Below, in pieces: positions 1 to 7,276 of a DNA stretch of 10,244 bases. Position 1 is the stretch's first letter; the number at the start of each line of letters is the position of its first letter. Below the pieces are notes generated by a model, which was not told the DNA's origin, searched no databases, and saw only the letters and a program-made list of their open reading frames with translations. The position numbers and the translations under genes were made by a program. Origin of the DNA: Cyclostephanos tholiformis (taxonomy: Eukaryota; Bacillariophyta; Thalassiosirophyceae; Thalassiosirales; Thalassiosiraceae); contig JALLPB010001333.1 in NCBI GenBank assembly GCA_036939975.1, positions 1-10,244 on the forward strand, in the 5' to 3' direction.

Positions 1-35
1 AAGTACTATACACACCTAATGTCTGGCCTTGGGTC

Positions 36-66
36 AGGCATGCCTAAAGTGTAACCATGGTTACAC
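36..66. repeat. Two adjacent palindromes (10 bp and 18 bp)
   Basis: AGGCATGCCT at 36-45 is a perfect 10-base palindrome. It is followed by a perfect 18-base palindrome, GTGTAACCATGGTTACAC, at 49-66. An 18-base perfect palindrome is not expected by chance in 10 kb of random sequence (about 0.04 expected). Both lie near the left edge of the CpG-poor segment and might be terminal or subterminal structure of an element, or a dimeric protein binding site. Confidence 0.8.
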
Positions 67-88
67 AAGTTACAGTGAACTTCTGGGC

Positions 89-885
89 TCATGTCACTGC
101 AATGTTTGCTTGATGACGCTGGGTGGCTTGGTCTCTACCAGCAACTCCATGATAAGCCAGAACTGCTGCCACTGTGGCAGGACAATCTGCTACTCCCATG
201 AGATGAGTGGCTGCAGCAGGAGCGGCTATGGCCAGCAGAGCAGCAACAAGTCCACCAGATGGATTCATCCGAGCAACAGGCATCAATCCAACACATTCAA
301 TTCCAAGGTCAAGACCTCCAAGATCTTCACCATCGTCGCTTATTGCAATGGCAATGTTGCCATCATGTCCCTCCCAAGCCTGCTGAGCATCACCATGGGT
401 GTCCATCGACCGCATCCTCTGGGCAAGTTCTTCCAATGCTAGCTCTTGGTTGTGAGTTAGGTCAAATCCCAGGTTGCAAAGTGCTGGCACACCTCGACCA
501 GGGGGGACAAGACCAGCAATTGACCCTGGTGCCAGACCTGCTGCCAAACAGCTGCTTCCTGTGTTTCAATGGCAGCATTACGCTTGACTGTGAGATCATT
601 TGCTTAGATCTGCACTTGCGTTGGAGCAACATCACTGGCAAGAAAGGCTGCATGATGAAACTTCAAGGCAACAAGTACTGTCTTGCGGGACTTGGTGAGA
701 GCAACCTGAGGAGTGGTTGTCCACATTGCCCTTCCTTGGCCAGTCCCATTGATTGGGTTGAAATACTGGCTGAACATGCTCTGCCATGTCACTATGGCCC
801 ACAGGCTGTGTACGCCAATCTCAACATGAGCCCTGCACTCAGTCATTAGCCCAAAAATCACAACTAGATGATCACGCATGTTGGG
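89..885 (-). pseudogene. Degenerate protein-like frames continuing the same minus-strand remnant
   Basis: Two overlapping minus-strand frames look protein-like. One runs from about 885 (ATG at 879) to TAA at 606-604, and stays protein-like past that stop (for example NAAIETQEAAVWQQVW) to a second TAA at 459-457. A different frame is open from about 565 down to 89. It has no ATG at its beginning and contains balanced charged and hydrophobic sequence (LEELAQRMRSMDTHGD and an Ala-rich tail). Together with the frame at 864-1337 this could be one ancient gene of about 400 codons broken by at least two stops and two frameshifts. No known family was recognised. A 216-codon open frame on the opposite strand (202-849) competes, and its Gln/His/Leu-rich composition looks like an antisense shadow. 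Confidence 0.22.
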
Positions 886-1337
886 TCTAATGACCCAAGC
901 AGGGCCTGGGAATAACCTCCCCCGAGTGCCATCATTCCCCTGCCACCTGCACCACCCTTGGTAGCATCTCCGCCAATGCCTCCATTGACAACAGTGGCAA
1001 TGACAGCTCCAATCATGAAAGCAAAAGTGACTGCAGCCATGAGGATTGTGGACGAATGCTTCTCCTCAAAATGGCCTCATCCCCGGCAGAGGAGAGACTG
1101 TCTCGAGACAGGCGGCCTGTCGGATGTCATACCTCTGTTGGCACCGCCCCCACCCTCCTCCTCACCCTCCATACTACCACCACCAGCTTCACACCTCTCC
1201 CCCTTGATGACAACAGTGGGCAGCCTGTCAGATGCGAGGACAGGGCGCATGGTGAGGGCCATCATGCACTCAACACAGGAGGGGGTGATTGCCAGAGCCA
1301 GAGTGGCAAGAAGGGTAGCAGTGGAGTGGAGCCTCAT
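864..1337 (-). pseudogene. Broken reading frame, hydrophobic N-terminus then glycine-rich, one internal stop
   Basis: I do not recognise this frame. It starts at an ATG at 1337, reads 86 codons, meets TGA at 1079-1077, and continues in the same frame to TAG at 866-864. The first part opens with a signal-like hydrophobic stretch (LLATLALAIT) and then becomes Gly/Glu-rich. After the stop, a second hydrophobic stretch (VTFAFMIGAVIATVV) follows a Met at 1040, then a Gly-rich segment (GGIGGDATKGGAGGRG). The part from 1040 alone would be a 58-residue protein. The plus strand opposite is also open for much of its length, so the coding strand is not certain. This may be a decayed gene within the CpG-poor segment. 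Confidence 0.25.
881..898. repeat. Hairpin, 7-base stem and 4-base loop
   Basis: TTGGGTC (881-887), loop TAAT (888-891) and GACCCAA (892-898) form a perfect stem-loop. It lies where the two minus-strand broken frames change over. No T-run follows on either strand, so it is not a bacterial-type terminator. Confidence 0.6.
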
Positions 1338-1342
1338 TATGA

Positions 1343-1540
1343 TTTATTGAGGTGTTCGATATTCCCAGCAATGGCCGTGGACAAGGAGGAGCAACCACGA
1401 TGTGTACGGATGATAACAGAGGCCGTGGGCGGCATCCTGGGGGTGGCAGGGGAAGGGGAGGGAGCGGGTCAAGGGGAGGAGGTGCCAAGAGCAGTATGAC
1501 TTTGGTTAGATCCTTCTTCTGTGAAATAGTTTCTACTTGA
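1343..1540 (+). other. Short RGG-rich open frame, uncertain
   Basis: On the plus strand a frame opens after TGA at 1340-1342 and runs to TGA at 1538-1540. Its middle is rich in RG and GG (NRGRGRHPGGGRGRGG), which resembles RGG boxes of RNA-binding proteins. There is no ATG at its beginning, and it lies in a low-complexity purine-rich run (about 1430-1485). It may be part of the decayed element or simply a translation of GGN-rich DNA. A gene is not supported. Confidence 0.12.
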
Positions 1541-1593
1541 AGACTCTCTGTCAGAACAAATGTCTTCAGTTGACAAGCCAACTACTATACACA

Positions 1594-2138
1594 TTTTTTA
1601 ATTAGCAACCCAGCAACACAAAAATTACTGAAACAATTGTCCTCAGTTGCCCATCGTAAAATGCTAGAAGAACGCAAAAAGGCTTCCTTGCATCACACTA
1701 ACATTTTACGAAAGAAGAACGCAAGGCTTAATATGCATTCCAAGCTTTGCATTCTCCATAAAATGCTAAGCTTTGAGGTAAGGCCACTCTAGTAGAGTGT
1801 GGTTATGATGATTTTATTTTGTCGGATGTACATACCTGATCTACCTACTTACTTTGTATACTACTTTAAATCCCGTTGGGAGCTCCATTTTCGATGACAA
1901 CAAATAATGGACATGGGACAGAGACAGGGACTATGGAGGCTGATGGAGGACACACTTTCAATCTCTTTTCTTTCTTCCTGACTGCGGATGAAAAGTACTT
2001 TGTCGATTCTAGAATTTTAATTCCTATGTGGGCTTTTCATACATTTTTATGTCAAACGCTACCGACGGGGGTTTCGCTGCCAGCGTCAGTCGCTCCACAT
2101 GATGGGAACGATATACAACTTTCATATTGTAAGTGAAT
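1594..2138. other. Intergenic region, AT-rich, no gene seen
   Basis: This lies between the CpG-poor segment and the 3' end of the transporter gene, so it should hold that gene's 3' untranslated region and terminator. It is AT-rich. An 86-codon open frame at 1876-2136 begins at a TTG, has no family resemblance and is not supported as a gene. Small repeats occur at 1655-1729. A hairpin (CACTCT, loop AGT, AGAGTG) lies near 1786-1800. Confidence 0.6.
1655..1729. repeat. Local direct and inverted repeats
   Basis: AGAAGAACGCAA occurs at 1666-1677 and again at 1713-1724. Each copy is followed by AAGGCTT (1679-1685 and 1723-1729). CGTAAAATG at 1655-1663 is repeated inverted as CATTTTACG at 1702-1710. 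The arrangement looks like an old local duplication. No function is evident. Confidence 0.6.
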
Positions 2139-2514
2139 TCAGACTAGCGAAGGCACGCCTCTCTTGTTTTTTGTATCTTCTTCTTGTGTTGATCTCTTTC
2201 GGTCGCACTCAGCTCTACCCATGAGTGTAAAGAAGTAAGCACACACACCCCAGAAGAATGTCGACAGCAGAAACATATTTGTGGCAAGAACATGAGCCTT
2301 CTCCCAGTTTGTCGAAACTTGTTTCTCATCAAACAGCTTCCCCGTCAAGAAACCTACCAAAGGAGCCCCAAATAGGGCACTTGACGTCTTTTCTAATAAC
2401 ACCCAAAAGGCAACGATTTGAGCTCGTTCAGATTGATTATTTGCTAGATCTGCACATAAAGGTCTGTAGAGAGAGTATGTGTGATGGTGAGTGAATGAGA
2501 AAGAGAGAGTGGGG

Positions 2515-2556
<42 letters not shown>

Positions 2557-3770
2557 GCGCAATTAAAGAGTGAAAAGACTAAGTGAACGAAGATAACTAA
2601 CCTCAAAGCAGCAGCAGGACACCAACCACCTGTCAAGTGAAACATGCTATAAAAGAATAAACAGTAGACGTAATTCTTTGAGAAGAGGAATAAACCATAG
2701 GAAAGAATTCCCGAAAGCACGCTAACAAGAGCAACATTGACCCTTCCAGCTGGGAGATAAGCGAAGTAGTCTCCCAATACACCCCCTAGGAAGGCGCCAA
2801 CAGTACCGAAGACTCCGCCCGCAACGGAAAAGGATATCACTTGCTCTTTCGTGAAGTCCTTCCACTCCAGTAATAGTAGGACGAAAGACATCATGTCCCA
2901 TGGTATCGCGCCAAACACTCCTTGTGCGACGAGGTAAACAAATGACGGTACTTGGGAGATGCGCTTGAATATACCCAATACGCTCAGTTCATCTCCACTT
3001 GAAGTTTCGTCTTTTTTCATCTTCGTCTTCATCCGGAGGTATTGTTTTGCACATACCGCCATGAGAACTGAAATAGATCCCACGACGAAATACGGTATCC
3101 GCCAATCCTCGAACCAAATTACGGCCGAGGTAGCCAACGTCGCGGCGATTTTCTCTAGGAAACCCATCAAACCAAACGCGGAGCCTCTAACTGACGATGG
3201 GACGAGGTCGACGAGCATCATCTGGGATAGTGGAAGGATCGATGCAAGGGCACCGCCATTGATCGAGCGAAAGAATGCCTGGGCGAGGACCGTTTCGGAC
3301 CGAGCGATGGATAGTGTTGCCGCACCCCAAAGGAAACACGATATGCACAGGATGTTATGAGCATTCTGGACCGTATATCGATGTACCAACCATCCCCAAA
3401 AAGGGAGGGATAGCGCGTACGATAAGTTCGTGAAGAGGGAAAAATACCCCAGCGTATCGACTGAAAAAACATGGATGAGAATAATATAATATGAGGATGG
3501 TTGAGTTCACCAACCGATGTTTAAGATAGCACAATCATTGCCACGATGAGGGGCACATCACGAACTAAACAAGTAAACCAGCGAAGAAATATTATGCATT
3601 ATCCAAGAGATCATACCATGAAGACCGAGAGTCGTCTCGAGCATAGGGAAGGACGCCCCCAATAGGGCTTTGTCCGCGCTGTCAAGGGCGGCGATGATAA
3701 CCAAGACGGCGACGGGCACACTGTGAAGGACCTTTGCGCGTTCCCATAGCAATGCTGCTTCACCCCACAT
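2139..3770 (-). CDS. Major facilitator superfamily transporter, three exons
   Basis: This encodes a multi-pass membrane transporter of the major facilitator superfamily, 445 residues after splicing (exons 3770-3617, 3460-2602 and 2463-2139). The ATG at 3770 gives a short N-terminus, then a first hydrophobic helix (about 16-33) with the segment ALDSADKALLGASFP. The second helix (GYFSLFTNLSYALSLPFWGWL) ends in VHRY, a degenerate form of the motif-A loop. A second motif-A-like loop, GGVLGDYF, lies in the C-terminal half after a charged cytoplasmic linker (KTKMKKDETSSGDE). The tail is highly charged. Intron 1 (GTATGA...TTTTTTCAG, 156 bases) joins in phase 1 to give LGLHVDTLGYFSL. Intron 2 is 138 bases with no in-frame stop. 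The substrate is unknown; the closest resemblance is to Spinster-like transporters. It diverges from the monooxygenase gene. Confidence 0.9.
2464..2601 (-). other. Transporter intron 2, frame-preserving, containing a microsatellite
   Basis: The donor is GTTAGT (2601-2596) and the acceptor is CTCTACAG (ending at 2464). The length is 138 bases, exactly 46 codons, and there is no stop in the transporter frame. Retention would insert about 46 residues of Ser/Leu/Thr/His low complexity between PAAALR and PLCADL. Splicing is preferred because the insert is low complexity, both sites match the consensus, and removing it joins two transmembrane segments smoothly. Confidence 0.75.
2515..2557. repeat. 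Compound microsatellite (GT)n(GA)n
   Basis: About ten GT units run directly into about eleven GA units on the plus strand. Read from the minus strand this forms the pyrimidine- and CA-rich body of transporter intron 2. Such tracts vary in length between alleles. Confidence 0.95.
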
Positions 3771-4002
3771 AGAGTCCTGAGAGGACGAAGGCTCGTATTA
3801 TTGGTTTAAATGGGAGAGGAAGGGGAGAAGAAGTGAATGTTATTGTTTTGTTGTTTGGTGGAAAGTTGTCATCGTGTTCATCGTCTGCTTCCTTATTACC
3901 TATTTCTATCTCTCCAATCTTTGATTCCTACGTGCGATTCTCCAACGAACGAAACACAACAAAAAGAGCACAAGGATCGCACGCCGTCTCATCAGAGATC
4001 AG
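3771..4002. promoter_or_regulatory. Divergent promoter region between transporter and monooxygenase
   Basis: The two start codons are head to head, 232 bases apart, so this stretch must hold both promoters and 5' untranslated regions. It is pyrimidine-rich on the plus strand near 3880-3925. No certain TATA box or initiator is visible. An overlapping plus-strand frame from 3837 that runs into the monooxygenase gene in another phase is Arg/Ser-rich and looks like a shadow. Confidence 0.5.
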
Positions 4003-6113
4003 ATGATCCTCCCACTGTTGGTGCCGCTGCTGGCTCTCTCGCCTGCACGTGGTCTACCATTATCCCCCACGAATCGCCGAGCCTCGGTCGGAGCCCTCGC
4101 TCCCCCGAGTCGAACTCGAAGCGGTCGCGTCGCGAGAGTCGTCGGGGACCTATCGTCGCGGACGCCGAGCACGACGTATTCGTCGTTTTCGTCGTCGTTT
4201 TCGTCGTCGTCGTCGTGCGCCGCTCGTTCCGGCGTGGGCGCATATTCCTCCGACGTCGAGGTAATCGACGGAACGACGAATGGCGACGACGACGCGGCTT
4301 CTCCTCCCCCCATCCCCCCAATCCTCGATGCGGTCGTGTGCGGGGCCGGTCCCGCGGGGTTGCTCTGCGCCATAATGCTCGCGGGGTCATTCGATTACCG
4401 CGTGAGGGTGTACGAGCGCCTTCCCCCCCCCCCGTCGCCCGACGACGCGTCCGTCTGGTCCGACGTCGCGAGATTCTACCTCATCGGACTGGGCGAGAGG
4501 GGACAGTCCGCCCTGCGCGAATTCGGCGTCTGGGACGACGTCGAGGCGTGCTGCACGGCCGTGCCGGGGAGGATGGACTGGTCGCCCGATGCAGGACCGG
4601 ACGGGGGGGTGGAGAGGATATTCGTCGATCGTCCCGTGATGACGCAGGTCCTGCCGAGGGACAAGCTAGTTGGGGTCCTGCATCGACACATCTTGCGAAA
4701 TTACCGCGGTAGGATCGACTTGGAGTATCAGAGGGAGGTGACGCCGATCGATTTCGATAACGACGGTGGATCGTCGGTTTTAATTGGCGTATCGAATTGT
4801 GATTCGGGATTCCTGCGAGGTACTCCATCGAACGTGGGCATGCAAAGCATATTGGACGATTCGCTCTGCGATGTCGATGGCCTCGAGTTAATTAGGGCCA
4901 GGCTATTGATTGCTGCCGATGGCGCACAAAGAACGATCGCCAACGAAATGGTTAAGGCCGACAAAGAAAAGCGCGATTCTATGTCTCTATTGGAAAAGCT
5001 GAGGTATGGCCCCCCGTTCCACATCAAGCGGTATGTGGATGACAACCAGAGAGTTTACAAAACGATTCCAATGAAGGTGCCCGGAAAGTGGCGGAATGAT
5101 CTCAATTACTCGGCAAGGTCCAAGGATGGACGTGTTTTCTTTGACTCGCTCCCTGCCGACGCCGACGGAAATCAATGTGCAGTGCTCCTTATTAAACGAG
5201 AGGATACATTGGCGCAAGAAAATAGCGATCCGAAGGAACTTCGTGCGGTATTCGACGATGTGCTTCCTCAATTCTCCGCTTTGTTGGATGATAATGTGAT
5301 CGAGGAAGTTGCTAGAAAACCTCCATCTTTCCTGCCAAGTTTCAGATATGCTGCCCCTAGACTTAATCAGGGAGATCGCACCGTCGTCTTGGGAGATGCT
5401 ATTCACACCGTGAAGCCGTACTTTGGTTTGGGGGCGAATTCCGCACTGGAAGATGTTCAGGTAAGATGCCATGTTCATGCAGGGAAACAAACAATATATC
5501 GTTAGCTCTCATATTTGTCGATGTGATATCCTGTTCGTCAAAGATCCTCAAACAATCGATACAAAGCACAGCTTCTATCAAAGAAGCAACTCATCTATTT
5601 TCCAAGAAACGAGCGAAAGAGTCAAAGGCGCTTGTTCAAATATCTAGAAAATTGGATAGGCCAGGTCTGCTTGGCGTTTTTACTTTCGTCTTGCCCTTGG
5701 TTATTGACTCAATTTTCCATAAGCTTGCCCCGCAATTCTTCTCACCGAATACCATTGCAATGCTCCAGAAAAGTGAACACACATTCTGTGGTCTACGACG
5801 CCGCAAAAGATTTGAGCGTGTCGGCCAAGTTGTAACTTTGGGATCGTTCGTCGCGATATTGACAATCGGAGCAAGACAATTGATTCGAACCATGTCTCGA
5901 GTGAGTGGAAGAAGAAACTCAACCGTTACAATTGCTCTTCTGAGCTGCTTAGCAGTCACTGCATTTGCGAAAAAGTTGGCTGTATTTTTAGTTCCGGGAC
6001 TTGCGCCATCTGACGTATTAAATAAGGCATCATGGCGTAAAGAAAATGGTTTGCATGAAATTGAATCGTTCAAGATCGATGTAGATGATGTTGCGTCTAA
6101 CGGGGCAGGTTGA
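4003..6113 (+). CDS. FAD-dependent monooxygenase, kynurenine 3-monooxygenase-like, two exons
   Basis: A flavoprotein aromatic hydroxylase of the kynurenine 3-monooxygenase kind, 675 residues. Exons are 4003-5460 and 5544-6113, with an 83-base GTAAGA...AAAG intron in phase 0. Visible motifs are the dinucleotide fold DAVVCGAGPAGLL (about 109-121) ending in the acidic VYERL (E139), RFYLIGLGERGQSAL (157-171), the ADG motif (305-307), and GDAIHTVKPYFGLGANSALEDV (464-485), which contacts FAD. The C-terminus has hydrophobic segments at about 527-545, 582-600 and 613-637, as in the membrane-anchored family. About 100 extra N-terminal residues precede the fold: a hydrophobic start (MILPLLVPLLALSPARG) then a Ser/Arg-rich stretch, like a bipartite plastid signal, though without the usual Phe at the presumed cleavage site. 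The start is the first ATG after an in-frame TGA at 3922. The substrate may not be kynurenine. Confidence 0.87.
4423..4433 (+). repeat. Eleven-base C homopolymer in coding sequence
   Basis: A run of eleven C encodes four prolines directly after the FAD-binding strand (VYERLPPPP). The reading frame is intact on both sides, so the length given here is probably right, but runs of this kind are prone to slippage and sequencing error. Confidence 0.9.
5461..5543 (+). other. Monooxygenase intron, 83 bases
   Basis: The donor GTAAGA follows GATGTTCAG, and the acceptor CAAAG precedes ATCCTCAAA. Removing it joins ALEDVQ to ILKQSI and restores the usual continuation of the family (a helix, then RAKESKALVQISRKLDRPG). 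Without splicing, translation would stop at the TAG at 5503-5505. Confidence 0.85.
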
Positions 6114-6574
6114 GAGATCTAAAGTATGTCGTATACTGGAACAAATTATTTCTGTGGTATTTCTACGTTAGTGCTATTCTTTTCAATGACAAATTCTACA
6201 TTATGATCTCTGCGACGGACTCTTTATCGTAAATATGAGGCAGGAGGATTATATGTCTCGACAAATATTGAACCGACTAAGATCAATAATAAAAGGGAGG
6301 CGTGAAAAGGTATGGACCAATTATGACGGATGAAAGGAGGATAGCAGCTAAAGCTTCCGCTGCCACGAAGATGTGAGCGAGAATGGAGGTTATAAATATT
6401 GACAAGGGCACAACGAGAGAATGAAGTGGTGTGGATCATATTTCGCAGGGTGGCAGATCTGGTTGTTCTAAATCATAATATCGAGCCGGAACTTGTCTGC
6501 GAAGTATAACTCTTTTCCTAATAAGAAATTAAACATTTGCGGCTACTTTTTTTACGCCATATACATTTTTAAAT
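6114..6574. other. Intergenic region between convergent genes
   Basis: This holds the 3' ends of the monooxygenase (+) and the ankyrin gene (-). It is AT-rich. A 71-codon minus-strand frame (6439-6224) contains one hydrophobic run (FHASLLLLILVGSIFV) but has no recognisable family or conserved context, so I do not call it a gene. No RNA gene or strong repeat was seen. Confidence 0.6.
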
Positions 6575-7276
6575 TCACAATGGGACTCTGATTCTTTGTG
6601 ATGTGGCAGTCGTTGAGCATGATCGTAGGGGTTTCGTCATATTAGACGGGGACGATTTCATCTGTTTCTGCTTCATTCTAATCACACGTTGCATCGTTCT
6701 CTGCAGAAAGGTGATAAGCTCTATTGGTGCGTCTGAAAGGAGCGCATATTCTAATGCGTTCATCTCATCAGAGTCCTCCAATGTCACTGCATCTAAAGAG
6801 CCAGAGAGGATGACACGAATGGTGTCGAGACAAGGTGGACCTCTTGATGAGTTTTCTTCATTCGCTTCGAAAAGCTCACAGGAGGAGTCACAAGCGAAGT
6901 GAAGGGGTGTCCTTCCATCATTATCTTGAATGTTGCACGCTTGTGGATACGCTTTAGTAAGGACCTGCACGACCAACGGTGACACACCAGAGCCAGCCGC
7001 GACGTGGAGTGGAGTTCTTCCGATGCAATCTACTCTCCTGATTGCCTCGGGATGAAGCTCGATCATTTTCAGAAGTAGAGAGACTGGAGGATCGTATCGG
7101 ACACAGGCATGGAGTAGCGTCATGCCGTTGAAAACCTCTGCGCATTCGCAAATCGCGTTGGAGATACACTTATACATATCGGGGTTCGATAGAGCAAACC
7201 ATTCAAATGCAGACCAATCTCGGGCCTCGACAAAGCCAAGCAAGAATGAGAGGTTGGCCTCCAAATTGTGGATCAT
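6575..7276 (-). CDS. Ankyrin-repeat protein
   Basis: A 233-residue protein built of about four ankyrin repeats, a scaffold for protein-protein contacts. Repeats are seen at about 50-82 (GMTLLHACVRYDPP), 85-117 (GRTPLHVAAGSGVSPLVVQVL), 121-165 (GRTPLHFACDSS, interrupted by an acidic insertion EANEEN before DTIRVILSG) and 171-192 (EMNALEYALLSDAPIELITFLQ). A basic tail rich in Lys, Arg, Ser and Thr follows. The N-terminal 50 residues are non-repeat and may form a cap. The chosen start is the ATG at 7276. The frame stays open upstream past 7370 without another ATG in frame, and an acceptor-like sequence (AAACTTCAG) lies 24 bases upstream, so a small 5' exon is possible. The partner and pathway are unknown. 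Proteins of this style are frequent in diatoms. Confidence 0.8.
   Translation of the reverse strand: MIHNLEANLSFLLGFVEARDWSAFEWFALSNPDMYKCISNAICECAEVFNGMTLLHACVRYDPPVSLLLKMIELHPEAIRRVDCIGRTPLHVAAGSGVSPLVVQVLTKAYPQACNIQDNDGRTPLHFACDSSCELFEANEENSSRGPPCLDTIRVILSGSLDAVTLEDSDEMNALEYALLSDAPIELITFLQRTMQRVIRMKQKQMKSSPSNMTKPLRSCSTTATSQRIRVPL

Larger units (their letters stand above)
1..1593. mobile_element. CpG-depleted segment, candidate decayed mobile element
   Basis: This segment has very few CpG dinucleotides: about 13 in the first 900 bases and about 30 in the first 1500 by hand count, at roughly 50% GC. CA and TG are frequent, the pattern left by deamination of methylated CpG. The neighbouring genes are CpG-rich. 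No full-length gene is present, only broken protein-like frames. The 11-base sequence TACTATACACA occurs at 4-14 and again at 1583-1593, close to where the composition changes, and could be a target-site duplication. No terminal inverted repeats, LTRs or recognisable transposase or reverse transcriptase motifs were seen. The left boundary may lie outside the window. The mobile-element identity is an inference; an old silenced gene or other methylated sequence would look similar. Confidence 0.35.

Noticed and set aside
202..849. Long plus-strand open frame (216 codons, ATG at 259)
   Set aside because: It is Gln/His/Leu/Cys-rich with no recognisable motif, lies in a CpG-poor segment with few stop-forming words, and aligns codon-for-codon opposite a more protein-like minus frame, so it looks like an antisense shadow.
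916..1350. Plus-strand proline-rich open frame
   Set aside because: The Pro/Ser runs are what the complement of a glycine-rich minus frame gives. There is no ATG at the beginning of the open frame and no known family.
1876..2136. 86-codon plus-strand frame before the transporter stop
   Set aside because: It begins at TTG, has no family resemblance and ends a few bases from the convergent transporter gene.
2515..2557. GT/GA tract as a coding low-complexity region of the transporter
   Set aside because: It is bounded by good splice sites, and its removal joins the transporter segments smoothly, so intronic placement is more likely.
3992..4390. Two minus-strand frames opposite the monooxygenase 5' end
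   Set aside because: They have low-complexity Arg/Thr/Asp composition from the TCG repeats and no motifs.
3837..4712. Arg-rich 291-codon plus-strand frame overlapping the monooxygenase start
   Set aside because: It is a shifted frame over CpG-rich DNA, giving Arg runs. The monooxygenase frame carries the conserved motifs.
5880..5892. GATTCGAACC, resembling a tRNA T-loop on the minus strand
   Set aside because: The flanking bases do not form the T-stem or acceptor stem, and the site lies inside the monooxygenase coding region.
6224..6439. 71-codon minus-strand frame with one hydrophobic run
   Set aside because: No homology is recognised and there is no supporting context; it lies in the 3' intergenic region of two convergent genes.
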